From positions 1-64,000 of the forward strand of contig DASZLU010000115.1 of NCBI GenBank assembly GCA_035552195.1: a stretch of DNA of 64,000 bases. The letters run 5' to 3'. The stretch is from CAIKMD01 sp035552195 (GTDB taxonomy: Bacteria > Pseudomonadota > Alphaproteobacteria > ATCC43930 > CGMCC-115725). Each line of letters starts with the position of its first letter. The first letter of the stretch is position 1. Shown one piece after another: positions 10,085-18,735 of the stretch. Under the pieces are notes generated by a model. The model searched no databases and had not been told where the DNA came from. It saw only the letters and a list, made by a program, of their open reading frames with translations. The position numbers and the translations under genes were made by a program.

Positions 10085-11509
10085 TCATGCAGAGACGTCT
10101 TCAAGCGCGCCTTTGCTGGTCTCGGGACCGAGGAAGATAATCGCGGCGAGTCCGAGGCAAGCGGCAACCACGAACATCGCATAGACGCTGACGATGCCGA
10201 GATCGGCATCGAGCAACGCGCCGACGGCGGTCGGTGCGATAAAGCTGGCGACGCGGCTGACCGTGCTGCCGGTCGATGTCGCCCAGGCGCGCATGCGCGT
10301 CGGGAAAAGCTCGGCGGTGTAGAGGAAGCAGAGCGCGGCGGTGAAGTTTGTGCCGATCAGCGCGATGAGCGCGGAACTGAACAGCATCGGCCAGCCGGTC
10401 ACATGCAGCACCGAGACCAGCACAATGCCGAGCAGGAATCCGCCGATCGCCAACGAATAGCCGACGACGAAGCTCTTGGTGCGGCCGATGCGGTCCGCCA
10501 CCTCGCCCCAGACAAAGACAAAGCATAGCGTGATCGCGCCCGAGATGATGGCGAGCATCAGCGCGTTGTTCGGCGGTAGGCCGCCGATCTTCACATAAAG
10601 CGTCGGGATCCAAATCTGCAGACCGTAGCTGACGAAGTAGGTCGCGAAGAACAGCAGCCAGCTGAGCGCCGTGCGCCGCGGATAGATGCCCTGGAACAGC
10701 TCGGCGAGCCGCGTGGTCTCGCGCGCGCCGCGATAATGCACTTGCGGCGCCGGCAATGGCTTGCCTTCCGCCTTCGCAGCGGTCTCATAACGCGCGACGA
10801 TCTCGTCTGCTTCGGCACCGCGGCCGTTCTCGGCGAGCCAACGCGGCGATTCTGGCACGAGGTAATGCATCAGCAATGCGAGCGGCAGCGCGAGGCCGCC
10901 GGTGAAGAACAGCACGCGCCAGCCGACCTCGGGTCCGAAGATCGCGAAACAGGCGAGGCCCACCACCGGCGCCAGGAAGATGCCGGTGCTGAAGAGCACC
11001 GTGTAGCCCCAGAAGAACAGCCGGCCGCGGCGCGCAGCCGGCAGGAATTCGCTGTAGAGCGCGGAGGATACCGGGATCTGTCCGCCAAGGGCCAGACCTT
11101 CGATCATGCGAACGACGAAGAGGCTTTCAAAATCCCAGGCGAAGGCGGCGGCAAGCGATAGCGCGCCGAAACTCGCGATCATCCAGACGCAGACCGGCTT
11201 GCGGCCGAAGACCTCGGCGAGCCAGCCGAAGAACGGCGCGCCGACCGTCATGCCGAGATAGGCCGAGCTGATCAGCAAACCGACCTGGGTGTAGCTGATA
11301 TGAAGCGACGAGATGATCGCGGTGAGCGCCGCGGCGATGATCAGCGAATCGAACGAATCGAAGAACGTCCCGAACGCGATCGTGCCGGCGGTGCGGCGAT
11401 GCCGCGCCGTCATCGGCAACCGATCCATGCGCGCGGCGATCTCGTCGGCCAGACGCGATGCCGCGAGATCGGTCACGCCGCTCTCGGCGGTGCTTTGTGT
11501 GACTGTCAT
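10085..11509 (-). CDS. MFS transporter, aromatic acid/sugar porter type
   Basis: Twelve-helix major facilitator of 474 residues. The MFS signature between TM2 and TM3 is FGWLAEVFGRKPVC, and the second-half copy is GEVADRIGRTKS. The N-terminal GTFFDSFDSLIIAAAL is typical of the AAHS/metabolite-proton symporter groups. ATG 11509 follows AAGGGGGG. It is the last gene of the leftward catabolic cluster and resembles the MFS at 17307, so it probably imports the substrate of the neighbouring Rieske oxygenase and hydrolases. Substrate is inferred only. Confidence 0.9.
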   Translation of the reverse strand: MTVTQSTAESGVTDLAASRLADEIAARMDRLPMTARHRRTAGTIAFGTFFDSFDSLIIAAALTAIISSLHISYTQVGLLISSAYLGMTVGAPFFGWLAEVFGRKPVCVWMIASFGALSLAAAFAWDFESLFVVRMIEGLALGGQIPVSSALYSEFLPAARRGRLFFWGYTVLFSTGIFLAPVVGLACFAIFGPEVGWRVLFFTGGLALPLALLMHYLVPESPRWLAENGRGAEADEIVARYETAAKAEGKPLPAPQVHYRGARETTRLAELFQGIYPRRTALSWLLFFATYFVSYGLQIWIPTLYVKIGGLPPNNALMLAIISGAITLCFVFVWGEVADRIGRTKSFVVGYSLAIGGFLLGIVLVSVLHVTGWPMLFSSALIALIGTNFTAALCFLYTAELFPTRMRAWATSTGSTVSRVASFIAPTAVGALLDADLGIVSVYAMFVVAACLGLAAIIFLGPETSKGALEDVSA

Positions 11510-11560
11510 ATGCCCCCCTTTTTGCTTTGTTGATTATTCCACGGCGCTCAACCGCTCATC

Positions 11561-11610
11561 CCCCACCCATCGTCACCCGCGGACTTGTTCCGCGGGTGAC
11601 GGGCGGGTGG
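11561..11610. repeat. Intergenic hairpin repeat (family A, short copy)
   Basis: CGTCACCCGCGGA and TCCGCGGGTGACG form a 13-base stem around CTTGT, flanked by CCCACC and GGGCGGGTGG. It lies between the alpha/beta hydrolase and the MFS gene, so it may modulate readthrough within the cluster. Confidence 0.7.
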
Positions 11611-11633
11611 TCGTGCGATTTAGGTCGATGTCG

Positions 11634-12422
11634 TCATGTCCCGGTAAAGAGCTTGAGCTTCTTCAGAAATTCAATCACGTGCCGGTCGTATTCCCACGGC
11701 ATCTCGATCATCGGCGCGTGGCCTGCGCCCTCGATGCCGCGGTGCTCGCTGCCGGGGATCAGTCTGTGCAGGTCGAACGACGACGCATAGGAGCGATCCT
11801 CGGTGCCGGCGATGATGAGGGTCGGCACCTTGATGCCGCGGTAATAGGATTCGGGCGGGCGCGGGACGTTCGCTGCATTCATCGCGACGACGCTGTCCAG
11901 CGTGCCGGCGTTGTTCAGCTCGACCACCATGTCGGCGTAATAGGTGAGGATCGGGTCGCTCTGCGCCGCGGGCGCGAAGTGATCGAAGAGCTGCTTGTGG
12001 CGCAGGACGATGCCTTCGTTGCGATAGCGGTCGACCCAGCGGGCAAAGACCTCCGCCGTCGGCGAATAGCCGGTGCCGGAGATGATGAGCGCCAGGATGC
12101 GATGGCTTTGCTGCTCGACCATGCGCTGCGCGACACCCGAGCCGATCGAATTGCCATGCAGGATGATCGGGCCGTCGCTGACGCGGTCGACGGCTTTCCA
12201 GCACGCGGCGGCGGCGTCGGCGATGGTGACGCCATCCTGTACCGCGGGCGAGCGGCCGTAGCCGCCGAGATCGATCGCGATGGTGCGATACCATGACGAG
12301 AAATGCGCCGCCTGATAGAGCCATAGGCGATGATCGTCCGGCGTCGAATGCAGGAAGACCATCGGCAGGCCGGTCTTGCCCTGCTGCTCGAAATAAAGCG
12401 GTCCCGGAACGCGGCGAGCCAT
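11634..12422 (-). CDS. Alpha/beta fold hydrolase
   Basis: 262 residues with HSTPDDH near residue 25, nucleophile elbow GNSIGSG near residue 110, acid in GTEDRS and catalytic histidine in GAGHAP. I chose ATG 12422 (MARRVPGPLYFEQQG), eight bases after the upstream Rieske stop. The paralogue at 13712 starts with the same MA..(I/V)PGPLY pattern, which supports this start over longer options. The two hydrolases flank the Rieske gene in one operon, which suggests ester or C-C bond hydrolysis of its substrate or product. Confidence 0.9.
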   Translation of the reverse strand: MARRVPGPLYFEQQGKTGLPMVFLHSTPDDHRLWLYQAAHFSSWYRTIAIDLGGYGRSPAVQDGVTIADAAAACWKAVDRVSDGPIILHGNSIGSGVAQRMVEQQSHRILALIISGTGYSPTAEVFARWVDRYRNEGIVLRHKQLFDHFAPAAQSDPILTYYADMVVELNNAGTLDSVVAMNAANVPRPPESYYRGIKVPTLIIAGTEDRSYASSFDLHRLIPGSEHRGIEGAGHAPMIEMPWEYDRHVIEFLKKLKLFTGT

Positions 12423-12430
12423 GACGCGCT

Positions 12431-13708
12431 TCAGACCGATGGGCGATAGGTTTCGGGCCGCGCGTCCATCGCTTCGGCAACGGCATCGGCCCAGGACGCG
12501 CCGTCGCTCGGGATGCGGCACGAGATCGGGCGGACGCGATAATCATCGGCTGTGACCGTCGGCGCATTGCCTTCGGCGAGCGCGCGCGCCTCGGCCATCA
12601 ACCGCCGCCGCATGGTGATGATGACAATATCGGTGCTGCCGAGATTCTCGTTGGTGCGATCGAAGCCGCCGCCGATGCTCTCGGTGATGGCGACATCCTG
12701 GTCCTGGAAGATCTTGATGCGCTCCCAATTCTGCACGCCGGGCGCGTCTGCCGGTGCATAGCCGTTGCTCTTGTTATGCACCGGCACGAAGGAGCCGGGC
12801 GGCATCAGCGAATGCATGCCCCAGCCAGTGCCGATCTGCTTCAGCTCGGCCTCGTTCAGCGGCCGGCGCGGATGCCACGAGAAGGCAAAACACCAGGTCG
12901 TCTCGTCGTCGCGCGGCACCCACGCATGGCCGCCCATCGGCAGATCGCCGGGGAAACCGGGGATCATCGTGAAGCAGGGCAGCAGCCAGGTGCCGATGCG
13001 CCAATAATGATGGCCCGCGTCGGCATTGCGCCGCGCGCCGTGAATGAAGCCGCCGGGCTTGGCGACAACCTCGAATTTCGGGAAAGGATCGGCGGCCATC
13101 CACGCGCCCGAGGCGAAGCGCCCGTGCGAGGGCGAGGCTTTGATGGTCTCGGTGCCGTGCAGGAAGTTGAGATGGCTGGAATCGAGATCGCCTTCCATGC
13201 CGGTCAGCCAGTTGCATTCCTGGAACCGCTTCGAGGCGTGGTAATGGCCTTCCGGCACCAGCGCCCATTCGAGCAGCGGGAAGGGCGGTTTGGCGGCAAG
13301 CGGCCCCATATAGGTCCAGACGACGCCGTTGGTTTCGATGCACGGATAAGCGCGCTGGCGAACGCGCTCGCACGAGCGCGATGACGGCGGCTCGTTCGGC
13401 TGATCGATGCATTGGCCGGTCGTGTCGTATTTCCAGCCGTGATACCAGCAGCGCAGCCCGCCCGGCTCGTTCTTCGCCAGATGCAGCGACGCACCGCGAT
13501 GCGCACAATTCTCCTCGAACAGCCCGACCTTGCCGTCGGGCGAGCGGAAGGCGACGAGGTCTTCGCTCAACAGCCGCACGCGGACCGGCGCGCCGCCGGC
13601 CTCCAACTCTCGCGACAATACCGCCGGCATCCAATAGCAGCGCAACAGATCGCCCATCGGCGTGCCCGCTTGGGTGCGGGCGAGCAGCTCTTGCTCCTCG
13701 CGTTTCAT
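12431..13708 (-). CDS. Rieske non-haem iron oxygenase, alpha subunit (phthalate/vanillate-type)
   Basis: Ring-hydroxylating oxygenase component of 425 residues. The Rieske 2Fe-2S ligands are C68-x-H70 and C87-x2-H90 (CAHRG...CWYHGWKY). The mononuclear iron site is in GDLDSSHLNFLH near residue 180. The protein resembles single-component phthalate 4,5-dioxygenase oxygenases. No ferredoxin or reductase gene is adjacent; a flavin reductase is in the same cluster but is not the usual partner. The gene lies between two paralogous alpha/beta hydrolases. Confidence 0.92.
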   Translation of the reverse strand: MKREEQELLARTQAGTPMGDLLRCYWMPAVLSRELEAGGAPVRVRLLSEDLVAFRSPDGKVGLFEENCAHRGASLHLAKNEPGGLRCWYHGWKYDTTGQCIDQPNEPPSSRSCERVRQRAYPCIETNGVVWTYMGPLAAKPPFPLLEWALVPEGHYHASKRFQECNWLTGMEGDLDSSHLNFLHGTETIKASPSHGRFASGAWMAADPFPKFEVVAKPGGFIHGARRNADAGHHYWRIGTWLLPCFTMIPGFPGDLPMGGHAWVPRDDETTWCFAFSWHPRRPLNEAELKQIGTGWGMHSLMPPGSFVPVHNKSNGYAPADAPGVQNWERIKIFQDQDVAITESIGGGFDRTNENLGSTDIVIITMRRRLMAEARALAEGNAPTVTADDYRVRPISCRIPSDGASWADAVAEAMDARPETYRPSV

Positions 13709-13711
13709 GCC

Positions 13712-14512
13712 TCAGCCCTCCTTCGCCGCGCCGTGATAAAGCCCATGCTTGCGCAGGAAGCGGATGCAGGCTGCGTCGTAAGCCGCGGGCGCCTCGATGT
13801 TGCAGGCGTGGCCGACATCGGGGATGAACACCAGCTCCGACCCTTTGATGCGCTTTTGCAATTCGAAGCTCGCCGGCTTGGTGCGGTCGAGATCGCCGAT
13901 GATGATGATCGTCGGCGACGTGATGCCGTCGTAGAAAGACGCATCGGGTCGCCGCGCCAGCGCTTCGTTATTGGCGACAATGCTGTCGAGCGTGCCCGTG
14001 TTGTTGAGCGCGCAGACCATCGCGGCGTAATGGTTGAGCAGCTTGCTCTTCTGTCCCTCGGGCGCGAAGTGATCGAGCACCTGCGCATGGCGCAACGGCA
14101 AGCCTTCGTCGCGATAGCGCTGAGCCCAGCGCGAAAAAATCTCGCTGGTCGCGACATAGCCGCAACCGGAGAGGATCAGAGCCGCCACGCGCTCCGGCTG
14201 GCGCTGTGCCATGTGCATGGCGACTTCGCTGCCGAAAGAATTGCCGTGGATGATCGCCGCGCCCTTGGTGTGGCGGTCGATGATCTCCCAGCACGCATCG
14301 GCATGATCGTCGATGGTGACCCCCGGCTGCACCGCGGGCGAGCGGCCGTAGCCGGCGCAATCGACGGCAAGGCAGCGGTAATCCGACGAAAAATGCGCCG
14401 TCTGGAACATCCACAGCCGATGATCGTCCGGCGTCGAATGAAGGAACATCATCGGCACGCCGGTTGCGCCGATCTCTTCGCAGTAAAGCGGGCCGGGGAT
14501 GTTTTTCGCCAT
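13712..14512 (-). CDS. Alpha/beta fold hydrolase (paralogue)
   Basis: 266 residues, closely similar to the hydrolase at 11634: both have VFLHSTPDDHRLW or MFLHSTPDDHRLW, GYGRSPAVQ, then a GNSxGS nucleophile elbow. Here the elbow is GNSFGSE, with acid GDLDRTK and histidine DVGHACN. Its stop is three bases before the Rieske start, so the pair is translationally close. Probably a tandem duplication that has kept both copies around the oxygenase gene. Confidence 0.9.
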   Translation of the reverse strand: MAKNIPGPLYCEEIGATGVPMMFLHSTPDDHRLWMFQTAHFSSDYRCLAVDCAGYGRSPAVQPGVTIDDHADACWEIIDRHTKGAAIIHGNSFGSEVAMHMAQRQPERVAALILSGCGYVATSEIFSRWAQRYRDEGLPLRHAQVLDHFAPEGQKSKLLNHYAAMVCALNNTGTLDSIVANNEALARRPDASFYDGITSPTIIIIGDLDRTKPASFELQKRIKGSELVFIPDVGHACNIEAPAAYDAACIRFLRKHGLYHGAAKEG

Positions 14513-14544
14513 TATCAGACCCCTGTCTTTCTCTTTCTTTTAAT

Positions 14545-14622
14545 CGTCATTCCCGCGAAGGCGGGAATCCATGCTGCAATATCAAGATGTTGCCGTGGAC
14601 CCCCGCCTTCGCGGGGGTGACG
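14545..14622. repeat. Intergenic double-hairpin repeat (family A, copy 4)
   Basis: TCCCGCGAAGGCGGGA and CCCCCGCCTTCGCGGGGG are separated by about 35 bases, with outer CGTCA and TGACG ends. It is the cleanest example of the family and sits between the binding protein and the hydrolase of the leftward cluster. Confidence 0.8.
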
Positions 14623-14655
14623 GTTTGATTTATCGCGTGCGTTTCGAGTCAAATT

Positions 14656-15741
14656 TCAATGTCCGGCGACGAGCTTCGCCAGCGCTTCGTTCTGCTTATC
14701 GATGCCTTCGTGGCCGCGCCACCAATCCATCGTCACATCGATCGTCTTCACGCCGTCGGTCTGCAGCTTCTGTACCGCCTGGTGCATGTGCGAATCCGGC
14801 AGCGTGTCGACATCCTGGCCGAAATAATCCCACATCACTTTTTCCTGGCCCTCGCGCGCGACCATGTAGAGCGTAAAGAGAATGCCGGCGTTGGGATGCG
14901 GCGCGTTCTTGAGGATGGTCAGATAGGCGTAGCGGCGCTGCGCCATGTCGTTGACGATCTGGTTGTCGATCACGCCGAGGCCGCGGAACTTCAGCGTGTT
15001 TTGCCAAGTGCCGGCGCAATCGAGGACGAGGGCTTGGAACTCGCCGGCGGCGATGCGATCTTGCGCGCCGCACGGCAAGAGGCCCGCGATCTGCTGCCCG
15101 AACTTGCCGACGAAGTCGCGCGTCTTGTCGACGCCCCAGGCGTCGCTCGCGAGCAGCACGTCGAAACCGCCGAGGAACGGCGTGGTCACGTATTTGTTCT
15201 TGAGCTCGGGCTTCAGCAGATCGGCGCTGGTGTGAATGTCCTTCACCCAGGCCGCGTTCTTCACGTTGTAGAGGATGCCGGGCAGCGCGACCGAGACGCG
15301 CAGCGCGTGCTTATCGGCCTCGACCATGTCCGGCGAAATCCGCTGCGGCTGCAGCGCCGCCCAATCGACCGGCTGGAACAGACCCTTGTCCATCAGCGGC
15401 ACGATCTGCGGCGGCGTCGCGTAATAGACGTCGGTGCTTGCCGGCGTGCCGGCCTGATATTCCTGCAGCAACTGCGCGCCGAGCGGTCCGAAGGCCGCGG
15501 CCGGGCTCCATTCGACCGGAATATCGACGCCGAACTGCTTTTTGATGCCGTCCTGCGCGATGCGCGCGCCGTCGGCGCCGCCCATCACCGTCGGCGCGTT
15601 GCGCAAGAGGACCTTGCCTTCCTTCTTCGCCGCCTCGATCACCTTGGCGAGCGCCGGATTGGTCTCGATGGTTTGCGCGCTAGCCTGGCGTGCGGCGAGG
15701 AACGCCATCGCGGCGGCGACAATCAGAAATATGCGGCTCAC
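14656..15741 (-). CDS. Extracellular solute-binding protein (ABC type 1, iron/putrescine-like fold)
   Basis: Periplasmic binding protein of 361 residues with a cleavable signal peptide ending near ASAQ. GTG 15741 is the chosen start: GGGAG lies nine bases upstream and it begins the signal peptide, whereas longer starts run into the upstream gene. It is homologous to the binding protein at 36459 (shared AAKKEGK/AARQEGQ, a TTPF/TTPY segment and a Trp-Gly-x-Asp-Lys-Thr motif). No permease or ATPase is adjacent. It lies in the leftward catabolic cluster and probably captures the same substrate class. Confidence 0.88.
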   Translation of the reverse strand: MSRIFLIVAAAMAFLAARQASAQTIETNPALAKVIEAAKKEGKVLLRNAPTVMGGADGARIAQDGIKKQFGVDIPVEWSPAAAFGPLGAQLLQEYQAGTPASTDVYYATPPQIVPLMDKGLFQPVDWAALQPQRISPDMVEADKHALRVSVALPGILYNVKNAAWVKDIHTSADLLKPELKNKYVTTPFLGGFDVLLASDAWGVDKTRDFVGKFGQQIAGLLPCGAQDRIAAGEFQALVLDCAGTWQNTLKFRGLGVIDNQIVNDMAQRRYAYLTILKNAPHPNAGILFTLYMVAREGQEKVMWDYFGQDVDTLPDSHMHQAVQKLQTDGVKTIDVTMDWWRGHEGIDKQNEALAKLVAGH

Positions 15742-15754
15742 CGGTTCGATCTCC

Positions 15755-16486
15755 CTAAAGCGCGCCCGCGAAGGCGTTCTCGATGAAGGCATAGGACCAG
15801 GCATAGGCCTGGCGCGCGGCGTTCTCGTTGTATTGCGCCTCGGGCGGCACGTTGACGCCGATATCGGTGAAAGAGTGATAGAGCCCGCCGAAGGTCATCA
15901 TCTGCCATTTGGCGCCGCAATATTGCATCTCGGCCTCGAAGGCGTCGCGGCGCGATTTCGGCGCGATCGGATCCTCGCTGCCGTGGATCGCCAGCATCGC
16001 CGCCTTGATCTGCTTCGGCGCCGCCGGCATCGAGCCGATGAGATCGCCGTGGACCGAGACCGCCGCCTGGATGTCGCCGCCCATGCGCGCCAGCTCGAAG
16101 ACACCGCCGCCGCCGAAGCAGAAACCGATCGCGGCGCGTTTCGAGGTGTCGGCGATGCCGCGTTTCTCGCCTTCGCGCGCGGCTTGCTCGAGCGCGGCGG
16201 CCATGCGGCGGCGCCACTCCGGCGCGTTGGCGCGCTGCATATTGGCCGCGGCGGCGGCTTCGGAGCGGCCGTTCGGCCGTACGCCTTCGCCATAAACATC
16301 GACGAGGAGGACGCAATAGCGCTCGCCGGCAAGCGCCCGGGCGCGGCCAGTCCATTCCGGCGTCACCCCGAACCAATTGGGCGCGACCAGCAGGATCGGG
16401 CGCTTGCCGGTCTTGGTCTCGTCCCAGATCAGCTCGCTGGCGAAATTCGCGCTGCCGACGGGATAGCGGATGGTTTCGACGGTCAT
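15755..16486 (-). CDS. Dienelactone hydrolase family protein
   Basis: 243 residues with the dienelactone hydrolase triad: nucleophile cysteine in GFCFGGG near residue 122, aspartate in GSEDPI and histidine in GLYHSFT near residue 205. Members open lactones during aromatic ring-cleavage catabolism, but many act on other esters. It lies 13 bases upstream of the binding protein and downstream of the flavin reductase, in the same operon as a Rieske oxygenase. Confidence 0.92.
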   Translation of the reverse strand: MTVETIRYPVGSANFASELIWDETKTGKRPILLVAPNWFGVTPEWTGRARALAGERYCVLLVDVYGEGVRPNGRSEAAAAANMQRANAPEWRRRMAAALEQAAREGEKRGIADTSKRAAIGFCFGGGGVFELARMGGDIQAAVSVHGDLIGSMPAAPKQIKAAMLAIHGSEDPIAPKSRRDAFEAEMQYCGAKWQMMTFGGLYHSFTDIGVNVPPEAQYNENAARQAYAWSYAFIENAFAGAL

Positions 16487-16530
16487 GATCTCACTCCTGC
16501 GGCGGCGCGCGTCGCCGACCGGTTCATCGC

Positions 16531-17175
16531 TCAGTGTTCCTTGAACAGAGCGCGCTCGCGCGCGAGGAAGGCTTCGACCTCGGGGCCGTCATACGGCACA
16601 TCGGCCGCCACCTTGTCATACGCGGCGACAAACTGCCCGCCGTACGGCGCGCCGCAGTAATGCGCCGATTTCACCTTGTCCCAGAGCACATAGCCTTCGT
16701 CATCGACGCAATCGGCATCGACCGAAGCGGCTACGACGCGGCCGACGACCATCAGCCGCCCCGCCCATTCCTTGGTCCACTCGACTTTGCATTCGAAGTG
16801 CCGCGGGCATTCGGCGATGCGCGGCGGCTTGACCCTGGTCGAGGCAAGCGCGGTCAGGCCGGCCTTATCGATCTCGGAAATCCCGGGCGCGAACGGCAAG
16901 CCGACGACGCGCACTTGCTCCAGGCTCTCGCGGTCGAAGCGCGGCAGGTTCACGACGAAATCGCTGCCGGCGAGAATGTTGTTGGCGTTGTCGGCGCCGA
17001 CATTCGCCGTGAAGCTGATGAACACCGGCTCGTGGTGGACGCGGGTGCAGGTGCCATAGGAAGCGGCGTTGACCCGGCCTTGCGCGTCGACCGTCGTGAT
17101 CATCGCCAGGCACGAGCTCGGCGCGAAGAGCCGGTCCCAATATTTCGGCGGCTGGTCGAGCTTCGGTGCCGGCAT
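16531..17175 (-). CDS. Flavin reductase-like (FMN-binding split-barrel) protein
   Basis: 214 residues of the flavin_reductase family: the N-terminal PSSCLAMITTVDAQGRVNAASYG and the VFISFTANVGADNANNI segment are typical of the flavin-binding split barrel. It could reduce FMN for a partner oxygenase, or be a flavin-dependent enzyme itself. It is the first gene of the leftward seven-gene cluster and diverges from the MFS at 17307. Members of this family without a neighbouring two-component monooxygenase have no firm role. Confidence 0.88.
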   Translation of the reverse strand: MPAPKLDQPPKYWDRLFAPSSCLAMITTVDAQGRVNAASYGTCTRVHHEPVFISFTANVGADNANNILAGSDFVVNLPRFDRESLEQVRVVGLPFAPGISEIDKAGLTALASTRVKPPRIAECPRHFECKVEWTKEWAGRLMVVGRVVAASVDADCVDDEGYVLWDKVKSAHYCGAPYGGQFVAAYDKVAADVPYDGPEVEAFLARERALFKEH

Positions 17176-17306
17176 CGGCTTTCCTCCCTTTTACCGCGCG
17201 ACGTTAAAGCCGCGCCCCCGCAGAATCAACGCGAAGCCGCGCCGGCTTCGTGGTATGGCTAGGGGACGCACCGCGAAAACGCGGGCGGAAAAAAAGGGGA
17301 GGAGCC

Positions 17307-18719
17307 ATGGCGAGCGTTTCGATCGTCGGAGATGAATCGGCTGCGGCCGTCGATGTCGCGCGGCGCAGCGAGATTTTGGCGCGGCTCGAGCGGCTGCCTT
17401 TCTCGCGCTTTCATCTGCGGCTCGCCGCCATCCTCGGGGTCGGCACGTTCTTCGATGCCTTCGATGCGCTGACCATCGCCACGGCGCTCGCGGTCGTCTT
17501 CAATGTCCTGCACATCAGCTTCCTCAACGCCGGCGTGCTGATCAGCGCCGCCTATGTCGGCCAATTCGCCGGCGCCTGGATCTTCGGCTATCTCAGCGAG
17601 AGCTACGGGCGGAAATTCGCCTTCGTCGCCGCGCTGCTGCTCTTCGGCTTGCTCAGCGTCGCAACCGCCTTCGCCTGGGATTTCCAGAGCCTCGTCGTCT
17701 GCCGCATCGTTCAAGGCCTGGGCCTCGGCGGCGAGGTGCCGGTCGCGGGCGCGCTCTTCAGCGAATATCTGCGCACCGCCAACCGCGCGCGCATCGGCCT
17801 CATCTATCAAAGCCTCTTCATCTGGGGCGCGGCGCTGACGCCGGCGATCGGCGTCGCCGTGTTCTCGCTCGTCGGCCAGGATCCGGGCTGGCGCGTGCTG
17901 TTCGTTCTCGGCGGCATTCCGGCGCTGGTCGCCGTCTATGCCGCTTGGGCGCTGCCGGAATCGGCGCGCTGGCTCGCCGATAAAGGCCGCTACGACGAAG
18001 CCGAGAAACTCGTCGCGCGGATCGAAAGCGAAGAGCGCAAGGCCGCGCTGCCGCCGCTTCAGGTGACGCCGCATGCGCCGCCGCGGAAAACGAAGCTCGC
18101 CGAGCTCTTCGCCGGCATCTATCGCCGGCGCACGATCCTGATCTGGACGCAATGGGCGACGACGTTCTTCGTCGCCTACGGCAACAGCATCTGGCTGCCG
18201 ACGCTTTATGTAAAGCTCGGCGGGTTGCCGATAAACGACGCACTGCTTCTCACCTTGGTCACGTGGAGCGTGACCTTGACCTCGATGTATCTCCAAGCCT
18301 GGCTGCTGGAGCGGGTCGGCCGCCTGCCGCTCTTCATTTTCGGTTTCGCAATGATCGCGCTCGGCGCCGGTGTCGGCGCGGCCGCGGTGCTGTTCTTCCA
18401 TGCGACCGGCTGGGCGGTGCTCTTTTTCTCGGCGCTGATCATGGGGGTCGGCACCGCGCTCAATTCCGCGGCCTGCGTCAATTACACCGCCGAGCTTTAT
18501 CCGACGCGCATCCGCGGCCTCGGCATGGCGACCGGCAGCAGCATGAGCCGCCTTGCGAGCATCTTCTCGCCTTTCGCGGTCGGCGCGCTCTTGAATGCCG
18601 GCTACGGCCTCGAAAGCGTCTTTGCGATGTTTGCCGCGGCCGGGCTGATCGGGCTCGTCGTGATGATCGCGCTGGGCATCGAAACCAAAGGCCGCTCGCT
18701 CGAAGAATTATCGCCGTGA
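17307..18719 (+). CDS. MFS transporter, metabolite/proton symporter type
   Basis: 470 residues with twelve predicted helices and the signature FGYLSESYGRKFAF. The start ATG 17307 has GGGGAGGAG upstream; a longer frame to 17250 has no such site. It is paralogous to the MFS at 10085 (shared GTFFD(S/A)FD(S/A)L and LHIS motifs). It is cotranscribed with the TRAP binding protein 16 bases downstream and diverges from the flavin-reductase cluster. Confidence 0.92.
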   Translation: MASVSIVGDESAAAVDVARRSEILARLERLPFSRFHLRLAAILGVGTFFDAFDALTIATALAVVFNVLHISFLNAGVLISAAYVGQFAGAWIFGYLSESYGRKFAFVAALLLFGLLSVATAFAWDFQSLVVCRIVQGLGLGGEVPVAGALFSEYLRTANRARIGLIYQSLFIWGAALTPAIGVAVFSLVGQDPGWRVLFVLGGIPALVAVYAAWALPESARWLADKGRYDEAEKLVARIESEERKAALPPLQVTPHAPPRKTKLAELFAGIYRRRTILIWTQWATTFFVAYGNSIWLPTLYVKLGGLPINDALLLTLVTWSVTLTSMYLQAWLLERVGRLPLFIFGFAMIALGAGVGAAAVLFFHATGWAVLFFSALIMGVGTALNSAACVNYTAELYPTRIRGLGMATGSSMSRLASIFSPFAVGALLNAGYGLESVFAMFAAAGLIGLVVMIALGIETKGRSLEELSP

Positions 18720-18735
18720 TGGAAGGGGAGTTCCG

